The translations under genes were made by a program, and so were the position numbers. The notes under the pieces are model-generated. The model did not search any database. It saw only the letters and a program-made list of their open reading frames with translations, and was not told the DNA's origin. Shown piece after piece: positions 13,983 through 21,797 of a DNA stretch of 35,644 bases (within the stretch, counting starts at the first letter, position 1; every line of letters starts with the position of its first letter). This stretch comes from Parcubacteria group bacterium Licking1014_17 (lineage in GTDB: Bacteria; Patescibacteriota; Minisyncoccia; 2-02-FULL-40-12; IGHO2-01-FULL-4-A), in the NCBI GenBank assembly GCA_007376485.1, contig VMGJ01000007.1:1-35644 (forward strand). Reading direction: 5' to 3'.

Positions 13983-16514
13983 ATGGCTTTTGAGTCGCAC
14001 AGTTTTAATGCATGCGTGGTTTTTTGTGTCGCAATATTCATTATTGCGGCGTTCTCTTTCTCAATAGTCAATTTTGATAAGCCGGAAAATCAGTTTGGTT
14101 TTTTGGAATCGGCATCCGCCTATGAGGCAAGTTCGGCGACTAATTTCTTCATCCATGGCGGCGGGCTGACCAGTGTGGCAAGCTCCGGGCAGTCAACCTC
14201 CTATAAAGAATGGTCGGCTGGCGGGCAGGCAATTATAGGTCTCGCGTCGGCAGCGATTTCCAATCCGGCGCTGGATATCGGAGAAAACACAATAAGCACC
14301 ACAAGCTCTGCCGTATCCACCCAGGCCAGTTTTCAGCGCAAAACCTGGTATGACGGGTCAAGATATTGGGCGGCTTTTTATGACGGCGCGGATTCAATTG
14401 ATTTTTGGTATTCTAAGAATGGGAATTCGTGGTTGCAAAACAATTCGGCCACCATATCTGTTGCTACCCCCGATTTTTCGATCAAGGCGGATTCCAGCAA
14501 TGCTTACATTGTTTATACCGACGGGAATGACATAAAAATTAAAAAAGCCGCAAGTTACCCAGCGACAAATTTTTCATGGGGCGGCGCCACTACCGTTTTC
14601 ACGGGCGCGCCACACGATTATCCCGTAGTCGAAAAGGACACAAATAATAGAATAATGGTGAGTTCCAGAAGACCAAGCGCCGGTTTCTATTTAGTTTCAA
14701 ATTTATCAACCAACGCTGACGATGAGACAATATGGGACGGTGAAATCGTAATATCTGATACGGCGGAATCTAATTTCTATGGTGTTTTGGCCCCATTGTC
14801 AGGCGGCAATATGCTCTCGGTTTACGTCTTATATCAGAGTATGTACTACAGCGTGTGGGATGGCAGCAGTAAATGGTGGGGTCTGCCTGTCAGCATGAAT
14901 AATACTTCAGTGCTGGATGGATTGGAATACAATATGCAAGTCGTATCCGACCCTTCAGCTGGCAAGGCATACGCGTTTCATGGTGATTCATTCGGACTAT
15001 CTCTGGTTTTAGGAAAGTATTCCGAAAGCACCAATTCTTGGAGTAATGTTTTTTTAACCAATACCGCAGCTTCTTCTAAATATTTAACAATGAGCTTCAA
15101 TACTTCCAATAATAGTGATATTCACGTTTTTTGGGTGAATGACGCGGGTGGCGATTTATACACCATAAAGGTGAAAGCGCCCTACAATATTGCCGATTGG
15201 GAAAGTTCCCCAGTTGAACTTATCGCGTCAGCGTCGGATGTTAGATGGGTTTCCTCGGACTTTCATGAATCAACCCCAAAATATATACCCCTGATATGGA
15301 CGACCGGCGCCGGTAAGGTAAAATTCTATGGCAAATCAGTTGAAACTACCGATACTTTCTCGCTGGCAGGCATAGAAAATTTAATTTTCAGGATATTCAA
15401 GCCGGACTATGACCTTGTCCACTACCATTGGAGGAATGACGACGGGAGTGAAGCGGCGGCAACCTCCGCCACAAGTGGGGTGCAGGACACGGCTTTATCC
15501 GACCTGGGTTTGAACACCGTGGCCAGATTAAGGATTGAAGTTTCCAATGAGGGCGGTATAAATGGAATTTCAGCCCAGAAATTTAGGTTGGAGTATGGGA
15601 AGAAAGATACAACATGCGGGGCAATTTCTTCATGGACCGACATAGCCGACAACGGGGGAGACTGGGATATGTCAGCTTCCCAGCTGACTGAAGCCGGCGA
15701 TACCACCGATATCAGCAGCAGTTCCCTTGGGGGCATGGATGACGAAAATATTTCATTTCTTACCCCTAACGGCGGTCAGAGGGAATCCACAAGCCAGACG
15801 GGTGAGGTTACTCTTAACAGCAATCAGTTTGTTAATCTCGAGTATGCAATCAAGGCAATCGGCTCAGCGTCGGAGAATTATTGTTTCAGGGTGACTAATG
15901 CCGGTTCAAATACCAATTTTTCCTATTCCGAATATCCGGAAGCAAGTATAAAAATAACTACTATGACTCTGTCGGTTGACGCAGGAAGTTCCGTAGAGTT
16001 CGGCAGTTTGGCTTATGGAACTAGAAAGACCGACAACACAAGACTGAAAATAGATACCAACGAAACGAGCGGATACTTGGTTTCGGTTGGGCGCCAATGG
16101 GGGAAAGGACCGGCAAACGCGACATTAGCCTCAAACGCCAACTCAACCATTTATATAAATGACACGGAAAATGGCATTGATGTTTTTGACGGACTCGGCT
16201 CCAATTGCACTGACGCAAACGGGGCAAGAATATGGCCCGACAGTGCAGGTGTTTCTACGGGACTCGGGTTCACTGTCTGGAAGGCGGATATAAATAAAGA
16301 CACGGCTTGCTGGGGCACTGGCACGACAGTATCCAACTCGCTTAATAAATATGCCGCTTTTCCTGCATCTCCGGGCTTGAGCATAATTTCAACCACATCC
16401 AACAGCCCCAATCCATCTTTTGCTTCTATCGGCTACAGCTTAGAAATAAAACAAAATCAAAGGGCGACCAGTTATACCGGCAGTGTAATTTATACCGCTA
16501 CCGCCCCGCCATAA
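13983..16514 (+). CDS. Very large modular surface protein with a C-terminal WxL-like domain
   Basis: An 843-aa exported protein. A signal segment (residues ~10-33, ACVVFCVAIFIIAAFSFSIV) is followed by a region of repeated YxxNGNSW / AxxYIVYT-type strands (~100-460) resembling a beta-propeller or sialidase-like fold without visible catalytic residues. Next is a module starting HYHWRNDDGSE (~480-640) that includes ISSWTDI and ENYCFRVTN; a related module is in the dockerin protein at 25965. The C-terminal module (~655-843), with VEFGSLAYG, LGFTVWKADINKDTACWGTGT and QRATSYTGSV, is clearly related to the whole mature protein at 24216-24950. This domain's fold is reminiscent of WxL surface domains, but the assignment is tentative. 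The gene starts from a leaderless-type promoter and ends just before hairpin copy 2. Confidence 0.8.
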   Translation: MAFESHSFNACVVFCVAIFIIAAFSFSIVNFDKPENQFGFLESASAYEASSATNFFIHGGGLTSVASSGQSTSYKEWSAGGQAIIGLASAAISNPALDIGENTISTTSSAVSTQASFQRKTWYDGSRYWAAFYDGADSIDFWYSKNGNSWLQNNSATISVATPDFSIKADSSNAYIVYTDGNDIKIKKAASYPATNFSWGGATTVFTGAPHDYPVVEKDTNNRIMVSSRRPSAGFYLVSNLSTNADDETIWDGEIVISDTAESNFYGVLAPLSGGNMLSVYVLYQSMYYSVWDGSSKWWGLPVSMNNTSVLDGLEYNMQVVSDPSAGKAYAFHGDSFGLSLVLGKYSESTNSWSNVFLTNTAASSKYLTMSFNTSNNSDIHVFWVNDAGGDLYTIKVKAPYNIADWESSPVELIASASDVRWVSSDFHESTPKYIPLIWTTGAGKVKFYGKSVETTDTFSLAGIENLIFRIFKPDYDLVHYHWRNDDGSEAAATSATSGVQDTALSDLGLNTVARLRIEVSNEGGINGISAQKFRLEYGKKDTTCGAISSWTDIADNGGDWDMSASQLTEAGDTTDISSSSLGGMDDENISFLTPNGGQRESTSQTGEVTLNSNQFVNLEYAIKAIGSASENYCFRVTNAGSNTNFSYSEYPEASIKITTMTLSVDAGSSVEFGSLAYGTRKTDNTRLKIDTNETSGYLVSVGRQWGKGPANATLASNANSTIYINDTENGIDVFDGLGSNCTDANGARIWPDSAGVSTGLGFTVWKADINKDTACWGTGTTVSNSLNKYAAFPASPGLSIISTTSNSPNPSFASIGYSLEIKQNQRATSYTGSVIYTATAPP

Positions 16515-16576
16515 ACCTCGGTTTGCGGCAATTAAATTTTGCCGGCTTTAATTGGTGGTTTTTGGACAAATAAAAA

Positions 16577-16630
16577 ATTCCCCGGACGGCGCGGCGGTTT
16601 TGAAAAAACCGCCGCGCTATTTCGGGGAAT
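16577..16630. repeat. Long perfect hairpin repeat, copy 2
   Basis: Same inner stem as copy 1 at 5360-5410: GCGCGGCGGTTTT (16589-16601) / AAAACCGCCGCGC (16605-16617), loop GAA instead of TTC, same CG/TA mismatch, then an outer stem ATTCCCCGGA (16577-16586) with TTCGGGGAAT (16621-16630, one G-U pair, and one extra T bulged before it). The outer stem differs in sequence from copy 1 but still pairs. The right arm encodes the last codons and stop of the convergent DedA gene (16617-17255). Confidence 0.8.
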
Positions 16631-17255
16631 GGTTCCTGTTTGTAAGTCTTTTAACGATGAAACGGGAAACCAAAACCATTGCGAACGCCGCCGTCAGAAC
16701 AATCCAGAGATGTTTCACATCTCTAATTTTGTAGATGTCGCCGAAATAATATCCGGCGCTGAACAAAATAGAAGAGCGTGCTATTATCCCCCAGAAGTTG
16801 ACCCATACATATTTTCTGAAGGGCATTTTTGCGAATCCGGCGGCGGTTAGAATGATTCTGCCTATGGAATACGCGAATTTGCCGAACAATAATGTTTTGG
16901 CGGGACTCTCCCGGAAGTGGCGTTCAATTTTTTTTATCTTTGATTCTACTTGAGGCTGGCTTAGTCCGAGCCAGAAAATAAACCACCTTGAAAATCTGTG
17001 CTGGCTTAACCATGAAATTATTTTTGCCGTCCATCCGCGCTGGTTGAGCCATGCTAGCAAATACCGTCCTAATAGATAGTGGTATGTGTCATCAATCATA
17101 TTCCCAGCCACTACTATGGCGTAGGCAACGGGACCGCTCACATATCCGAGGGCAACTAAAAAACCAACCAGGAACACATTCAGTGTTCCCTCAATCATAA
17201 TAATCGGCAGAAGTATCAATGCCGAGTGCCCCGCCAAAAGATGGGCTATATCCAT
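16617..17255 (-). CDS. DedA/VTT-family membrane protein
   Basis: A 212-aa polytopic membrane protein of the DedA (SNARE-associated Golgi, VTT) family, which moves lipid carriers or phospholipids across the membrane. Typical features are the N-terminal E...GT re-entrant region (LILLPIIMIEGTLNVFLVGF), the G-x-x-x-D-x-x-x-Y segment (GNMIDDTYHYLLGRYLL), the FGKFAYSIGRIILTAAGFAKMPF motif with conserved Arg and Gly, and the final helix. The ATG has GGAGG 5-9 nt upstream. It is similar to the DedA protein at 20434-21024 and belongs to the same lipid-related group. Its stop lies within hairpin copy 2, so its mRNA end contains that hairpin. Confidence 0.88.
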   Translation of the reverse strand: MDIAHLLAGHSALILLPIIMIEGTLNVFLVGFLVALGYVSGPVAYAIVVAGNMIDDTYHYLLGRYLLAWLNQRGWTAKIISWLSQHRFSRWFIFWLGLSQPQVESKIKKIERHFRESPAKTLLFGKFAYSIGRIILTAAGFAKMPFRKYVWVNFWGIIARSSILFSAGYYFGDIYKIRDVKHLWIVLTAAFAMVLVSRFIVKRLTNRNHSPK

Positions 17256-17339
17256 ATTTCCTCCGTTTCGCGTTCATTATTGACAAAGAGCAGTGATTAG
17301 ACACATATTCTTATACCCCCTAATCAATATGATGTCAAA

Positions 17340-17411
17340 ATAAAAAAGAGCCCATTAATGAGCGACTATTACAATGACATTCTCACATTCTCAAGAATGT
17401 GAGAATGTCAT
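17340..17411 (-). repeat. 17-bp perfect palindrome plus weak terminator-like hairpin
   Basis: ATGACATTCTCACATTC (17374-17390) and its exact complement (17395-17411) are separated by only 4 nt. Read on the minus strand this lies right after the glycosyltransferase stop (17417), followed by a weaker GCTC...GGGC hairpin and CTTTTTTATTTT (complement of 17333-17350 region), so together they may end transcription of the glycolipid operon. The palindrome alone lacks a T-run, so it may instead be a dispersed repeat. Confidence 0.55.
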
Positions 17412-17416
17412 ACTGC

Positions 17417-18427
17417 TTAGGGCTTGAGCAATTTTTGGTAAATATCCATTGTCTTAGCCGCCATTACGGGCAGACTGTTTTCTTCGGCGAGCTTTTGGGC
17501 TTGTTCTCCGAGGCGTTTCCGCAAATCGGCGTCTTTGAGCAGGCGGTCAAGGCAAATTCTAAACTCATCATCATTTTTTGCCTTCAGGCAATTCTGTTCG
17601 TGAACCAGCCAGCCCCGATAAACCGGAATGTCGCGGACCAGTATCGGCAAACCGAGAGCGGCGGCTTCAAGAATCACCATGCCCTGATTTTCTTCATAGG
17701 AAGGAAAAATAAAAATATCCAGTGAGTTGAAAGCCGCCAAAACATCGTCCACGTAACCAGTGAAATTCACATTGGCAGGAATTGTTTTAGGCAGTGCTTT
17801 GACAAATAGGGGATTGTAAATCTTGCCGTACCACATAAACCGATTCCCGGGGAATTTTTCTGCGAGATACAGAAATGTATTTATGCCTTTTCTCGGTATT
17901 GCCAAACCAATATTGCCGATAACAACTCCCGAAAGAGAATATTGCCTACGCGCTAATTCTCCTCTCATTTCATCTTTATAAAACTTTTTCAAATCAACCC
18001 CGTTTGACTGGGCGCGGAGTTTTTCGGCGGGCAAACCGTACGCCACTAGCAGTGACTTTGTATACTCACTCGGGCAGAAAACCATATCAGCTTGGCCATA
18101 AGCGTATTTAAGATATATTTTCGCGAGCACTGACAAAAATCCGCTGAATCTGAAAACTCCGCGTATATCTTCGGCCGTCACATGCGCCCAAATTATTACT
18201 TTTTTCCCCTTGGATTTGGCTTTTTTAATCAGCCAGATAGATTTTAACCACGGCGTGTTAATCTGGAGAATGTCGCAGGAATCATCCCATTTGTCGGTGT
18301 ACTCAATACCCAAATGTTTGAGAATCACCATCTGATTTTTATAAGAAGACAAAAGCCCGGTGCCTATCTTTTTATAAAACTTGCCTCCGAGAAAGTGATA
18401 AAATTCCAAATAAAGACAGATTTTCAT
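17417..18427 (-). CDS. GT4 glycosyltransferase, diglucosyl-diacylglycerol synthase-like
   Basis: A 336-aa GT-B enzyme. It begins MKICLYLEFYHFLGGKFYK and has SSYKNQMVILKHLGIEY, the opening typical of the second enzyme of the glucolipid pathway (diglucosyldiacylglycerol synthase of Acholeplasma, CpoA of streptococci). The GT4 donor-binding motif E-x7-E is seen as EENQGMVILE, preceded by IFIFPSYEE. The predicted reaction adds a second hexose to monoglucosyl-diacylglycerol at the inner membrane face; the amphipathic basic N-terminal half fits membrane association. It overlaps the upstream GT4 gene by 4 nt (ATGA), so the two are translationally coupled. Specificity is inferred from resemblance and pairing. 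Confidence 0.72.
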   Translation of the reverse strand: MKICLYLEFYHFLGGKFYKKIGTGLLSSYKNQMVILKHLGIEYTDKWDDSCDILQINTPWLKSIWLIKKAKSKGKKVIIWAHVTAEDIRGVFRFSGFLSVLAKIYLKYAYGQADMVFCPSEYTKSLLVAYGLPAEKLRAQSNGVDLKKFYKDEMRGELARRQYSLSGVVIGNIGLAIPRKGINTFLYLAEKFPGNRFMWYGKIYNPLFVKALPKTIPANVNFTGYVDDVLAAFNSLDIFIFPSYEENQGMVILEAAALGLPILVRDIPVYRGWLVHEQNCLKAKNDDEFRICLDRLLKDADLRKRLGEQAQKLAEENSLPVMAAKTMDIYQKLLKP

Positions 18428-19614
18428 ATTAATTTCAAACCGCCGTTACCGTTAATGACTTCGCGGTAAATATCGGTTAAAGAATTCATTTTATTTTTAA
18501 GAGAATGTTCTGTTACGAACTCCAGCGAAGCCGCGCTCATTTTAACCAATAAATCGCTATTTGAGCAGAGCTCTAAAATGTTTTTTGCCATGTCGTTTAT
18601 ATCATCCGCCTTTGAGAGGAAACCGTTAATCCCATGTCTTACCAGTTCGGGAATCCCTTTTTCCGAGACCGAAATGAACGGCAAACCTACAGCCATGGCT
18701 TCGAGCATGGTAATGGGCATATTTTCGCTTTTACTGGCGGTGATGAATATGTCGCTTGCCTGAAAAGCCTCGCGCAAATCGTGGCCCCGCAGAAATCCGG
18801 TGAAAATCATCCTGTCTTTTATGCCCAAGTCGGTAGCAAGCTTCTCAATCTTTTTTCTTTCGGGTCCGTCGCCAACTATCATAAGTTTAATCTCCAGATT
18901 CTTTTCTGCCGCCGAGGTGAAAGCTCTTATTGCTTGGTCTATGCTTTTTTCGTAGCTGACACGCCCGACATACACTAGGGAACAGCGGGGGAGCCCGAAT
19001 TTCTTTTTCAATTGCTCTTTAATATCCGTTGTCGCGGGCTTGAAAAAATCTATATCAACCGAGTTGGCGAGCACTTTAACGGGTTTATACAAGCCGCGTT
19101 TTACCATTTCATCCGCCAGCGCCTTGCTGGGGCTTAGGACCAAATCGCAGGAATTGTAATATTTCAGAGTCAGTTTCCAATTCAGCCATCTTCCGAGTTT
19201 AAAATCCAGTTTTACGTGTTTTAAATAGTGGTCGTAAAAAGTGTGGTGGGTGCCGACGAGTTTTATATCAAAAATTTTTGAAGCCAAAATTGACCACCAG
19301 CCCATGGTGAAGGGAGTGTGAGTATGAATTATTTCCGGCTTGAACTTCCTGATTTTATAAAGAGCTCGGAAGTCAATGGGCAAAGCGAATCTCTCCCCGC
19401 GGTAAATTATTCCGATAGGCAACGACGGGCAGAAAACAATTTCATATTTGCCGTTATTTTTGAGTTTTTTCTTGTCGGCTCCGGGTACAGCCGTGAAAAC
19501 CATCACTTCGTGTCCGAGCTCCGACAGAGTTTCGGCGGATTTTGTCGCCACATTGGCAACACCGTTGATTTGAGAGGAAGAAAAAAATGTGTCGCTGAAA
19601 ATAGCGATTTTCAT
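18424..19614 (-). CDS. GT4 glycosyltransferase, monoglucosyl-diacylglycerol synthase-like
   Basis: A 396-aa GT-B glycosyltransferase. The N-terminus MKIAIFSDTFFSSSQINGVA and the HTHTPFTMGWW / THHTFYDHYLKHVK segments match the family of 1,2-diacylglycerol 3-glucosyltransferases. The C-terminal donor site shows VYVGRVSYEKS, GDGPERKKIE and E-x7-E in SENMPITMLE. It probably transfers a hexose from UDP-sugar to diacylglycerol. It overlaps the upstream alpha/beta hydrolase gene by 4 nt (ATGA) and the downstream GT4 gene by 4 nt, in an operon of hydrolase, first GT4 and second GT4. Other GT4 substrates such as phosphatidylinositol cannot be excluded. Confidence 0.78.
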   Translation of the reverse strand: MKIAIFSDTFFSSSQINGVANVATKSAETLSELGHEVMVFTAVPGADKKKLKNNGKYEIVFCPSLPIGIIYRGERFALPIDFRALYKIRKFKPEIIHTHTPFTMGWWSILASKIFDIKLVGTHHTFYDHYLKHVKLDFKLGRWLNWKLTLKYYNSCDLVLSPSKALADEMVKRGLYKPVKVLANSVDIDFFKPATTDIKEQLKKKFGLPRCSLVYVGRVSYEKSIDQAIRAFTSAAEKNLEIKLMIVGDGPERKKIEKLATDLGIKDRMIFTGFLRGHDLREAFQASDIFITASKSENMPITMLEAMAVGLPFISVSEKGIPELVRHGINGFLSKADDINDMAKNILELCSNSDLLVKMSAASLEFVTEHSLKNKMNSLTDIYREVINGNGGLKLI

Positions 19615-20441
19615 CGTAATTGATTAACAAATTGAAGTGTTTTCTCCGCGACTTCCTCCTGATAACGGGAAGCCAAAAAATGCCCCGATTCAAGATGGAC
19701 TACCCTGCAATTGCGAATTTTATCAGCCATATCCTTGATTTCTCTGTCGGAGATAAAAATATCACCTTTGCCGTGCAATATCAAAGTCGGGCACGCAATA
19801 TTTTTTAACGATTCCGCGTAATTTAAGCGGAAAACCTCGGACAACATCCAGAAATTAACCGGCAGAGGCATTGTCAAATATCCCTTAAAGGTAGAGTCCC
19901 AGTAGCCCCGAGATTTGTTCTGCTCAAAATAAAGGTATTTTTTCCGTTTCTGCCAGATAAGCAAATAAGCCAGAGTATTCAGGAAAACATAACTGGAACC
20001 CGACAAAAAAGACAGCCAGCTGTATTTCATCGGGCTAACATGATTCGTGCTGATTAACACAAGGCTTTTGACCAGAGGGGGATTAGCTATGGCCAAATCA
20101 ATGCCTATATAGCCGCCGTATGAATACCCGACCAGATGGGCACCCTTCAGCCCTTCGTTTTTCATAATTAGTTCGATGTCCTTTCTTAGCGCAGGTATTC
20201 TATATCGGCTTCTTTTTTTGGACATATCCGAATAGCCATGACCGCGCAAATCAGGGGCAATGCTGTTGATGTTATTTTTAGCCAGAACATCCATTAGATA
20301 CAGCCAAGTCGTGTGATTGGACGACAAACCGTGCAAAAGCAAAACGGTCGGGCGGTCTTTGGATACAAAATGAGAAAAGTAGTAAATATTTCCCGCATTA
20401 GTGGCAACAAATTTTTTCTCCGGGTCTATCATGCTAATCAA
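19611..20441 (-). CDS. Alpha/beta hydrolase
   Basis: A 276-aa enzyme with the full alpha/beta-hydrolase signature: oxyanion-hole H37-G38, GHGYSD, nucleophile elbow G-Y-S107-Y-G, acid residue in LILHGKGDIFI and catalytic His in ESGHFLASR. No signal peptide is seen. It may act on lipid esters (for example a monoacylglycerol or lysophospholipid lipase) given its position between a DedA gene (8-nt overlap) and the glycolipid glycosyltransferases, but the substrate is unknown. A second ATG (residue 4, MIDPEKK) is an alternative start. Confidence 0.85.
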   Translation of the reverse strand: MISMIDPEKKFVATNAGNIYYFSHFVSKDRPTVLLLHGLSSNHTTWLYLMDVLAKNNINSIAPDLRGHGYSDMSKKRSRYRIPALRKDIELIMKNEGLKGAHLVGYSYGGYIGIDLAIANPPLVKSLVLISTNHVSPMKYSWLSFLSGSSYVFLNTLAYLLIWQKRKKYLYFEQNKSRGYWDSTFKGYLTMPLPVNFWMLSEVFRLNYAESLKNIACPTLILHGKGDIFISDREIKDMADKIRNCRVVHLESGHFLASRYQEEVAEKTLQFVNQLR

Positions 20442-21024
20442 GCGAAGATTTTTTGGCTAATCTCACGGAGACAAAATATACAATCACCAAAATAATAGCG
20501 ATAGCCAGCATCACAAACGCGGTTGAGTCAAAATATTTATTGATGCGGTCTATATAATTGCCGAAAAAGTAACCGATCAGCAGTAATATCAATGATTTCG
20601 GCAAAGTGACCAGAATATTTATTTTTATGAACCGCCAAAAGGGCATTTTCGCGACGCCGGCGGCGACCAAGGGAATTCCACCAATTCCATGAGTGATTTT
20701 TCCGAGCAATAAAGTCTTAATGGGATGCCGTTCAAAGTGAAGCTCTACATGCTCCAATCTTTTTTGATTAATTCCCAAAAAGCCCATAATTTTCGAGGCA
20801 TACCTGTGCCGGCTTGTCCGTCCCAGAAGATAATGCAGCGCGTCACCCGTGGTATCCGCAACCACAATAACCAAGTAAGCCAAATAAGCGTTCAGGTGGC
20901 CGAGCGAAACAAAAAAACCGGTGATTACCGTGACAATCGGGCCTTCCACGACAACAATCGGAAACAGTATAAGATACCGGTAAGCCAATAACAACGAGAG
21001 GATTTCATCAACGGAAAAATTCAT
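20434..21024 (-). CDS. DedA/VTT-family membrane protein
   Basis: A 196-aa membrane protein related to the one at 16617-17255. It has the acidic re-entrant motif LFPIVVVEGPIVTVITGFF, the D-x-x-x-D-x-x-x-Y-like segment ADTTGDALHYLLGR, the conserved GKITHGIGGIPLVAAGVAKMPF and a final long helix. The family is implicated in translocating undecaprenyl phosphate or phospholipids across the membrane. It is the first gene of the minus-strand operon and overlaps the hydrolase gene by 8 nt. A -10 box with extended TG (21037-21045) lies 12 nt upstream of the ATG, so the leader is very short. Confidence 0.88.
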   Translation of the reverse strand: MNFSVDEILSLLLAYRYLILFPIVVVEGPIVTVITGFFVSLGHLNAYLAYLVIVVADTTGDALHYLLGRTSRHRYASKIMGFLGINQKRLEHVELHFERHPIKTLLLGKITHGIGGIPLVAAGVAKMPFWRFIKINILVTLPKSLILLLIGYFFGNYIDRINKYFDSTAFVMLAIAIILVIVYFVSVRLAKKSSLD

Positions 21025-21036
21025 AATAACTAGGTA

Positions 21037-21045
21037 ATTTTAGCA
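21037..21045 (-). promoter_or_regulatory. Extended -10 promoter of the minus-strand glycolipid operon
   Basis: On the minus strand TGC followed by TAAAAT (complement of 21037-21042) is an extended -10 box 12 nt before the DedA ATG, leaving a leader of about 5 nt. Confidence 0.5.
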
Positions 21046-21122
21046 TAAAAATCACACGCTGGCATCAGGGGGTGCGCCGCCACCGGCCGATACTGGCAAA
21101 AAAACAAAAAACCCCTACAATA

Positions 21123-21128
21123 TATAAA
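21123..21128 (+). promoter_or_regulatory. -10 element, near-leaderless promoter of the PAP2 gene
   Basis: TATAAA lies 7 nt before the ATG at 21136. Together with the minus-strand promoter at 21037 it makes a divergent promoter pair. Confidence 0.4.
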
Positions 21129-21135
21129 TACCCGT

Positions 21136-21780
21136 ATGAAAGCGTTTGCCCTAAAATACAAGCGATACTTTACGAATGAACGTTTCCTGTGGATGTTTTT
21201 TTCCGGCGCGGTGCTTTTTCTGGCGAGTCTGTTTATAAATTTTTACGCCGGGGTTTACGCGACCGAAAAAGCCAGCAATGCGGTAACCGATGTTATCCTA
21301 AACAACATCCGCCTTTACGATGTTGACCATATATTCGTAATAAGCACTTTCATTTTTGTTTCATTTGTCGGTTTATTATGCCTAAAAGAGCCCAAAAGAT
21401 TCCCCTTTATTTTAAAAAGCGCCGCCTTGTTTGCTTTGATAAGGTCAATTTTTATCAGTCTTACCCATTTAGGACCTTTTCCGACTCATGTAACCATTGA
21501 CCCCTCCAGTTTTATAAGCAATTTCACTTCCGGCTCGGATCTTTTCTTCTCGGGGCATACCGGTCTGCCTTTTTTGATGGGTTTGATTTTTTGGAATAAC
21601 CGCTATTTGCGTGTTTTATTTTTTACCACTTCTGTATTTTTCGGCGCGGTGGTGCCTCTGGGACATCTTCATTATTCCATAGACGTTGCTTCGGCGTTCT
21701 TCATCACTTATACGATTTATATTCTCGCTGAAAAATTTTTCAAGAAAGACAAGGAGATATTTTCAGAGGGGATTAACTGA
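21136..21780 (+). CDS. PAP2-superfamily membrane phosphatase (sphingomyelin-synthase-like type)
   Basis: A 214-aa protein with about six membrane segments. The PAP2 catalytic histidines are visible in FFSGHTG (H141) and in GHLHYSIDVASA (H179 with Asp183), the form seen in the PAP2_C/sphingomyelin-synthase-like branch. It should dephosphorylate or transfer a lipid-bound phosphate group, for example from phosphatidate or undecaprenyl diphosphate, on the outer membrane face. It is divergent from the DedA-glycolipid operon and 17 nt upstream of the ligase gene, so a role in recycling lipid carriers for glycan assembly is plausible but inferred. Confidence 0.82.
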   Translation: MKAFALKYKRYFTNERFLWMFFSGAVLFLASLFINFYAGVYATEKASNAVTDVILNNIRLYDVDHIFVISTFIFVSFVGLLCLKEPKRFPFILKSAALFALIRSIFISLTHLGPFPTHVTIDPSSFISNFTSGSDLFFSGHTGLPFLMGLIFWNNRYLRVLFFTTSVFFGAVVPLGHLHYSIDVASAFFITYTIYILAEKFFKKDKEIFSEGIN

Positions 21781-21797
21781 CACGGAATTACTGTTTC

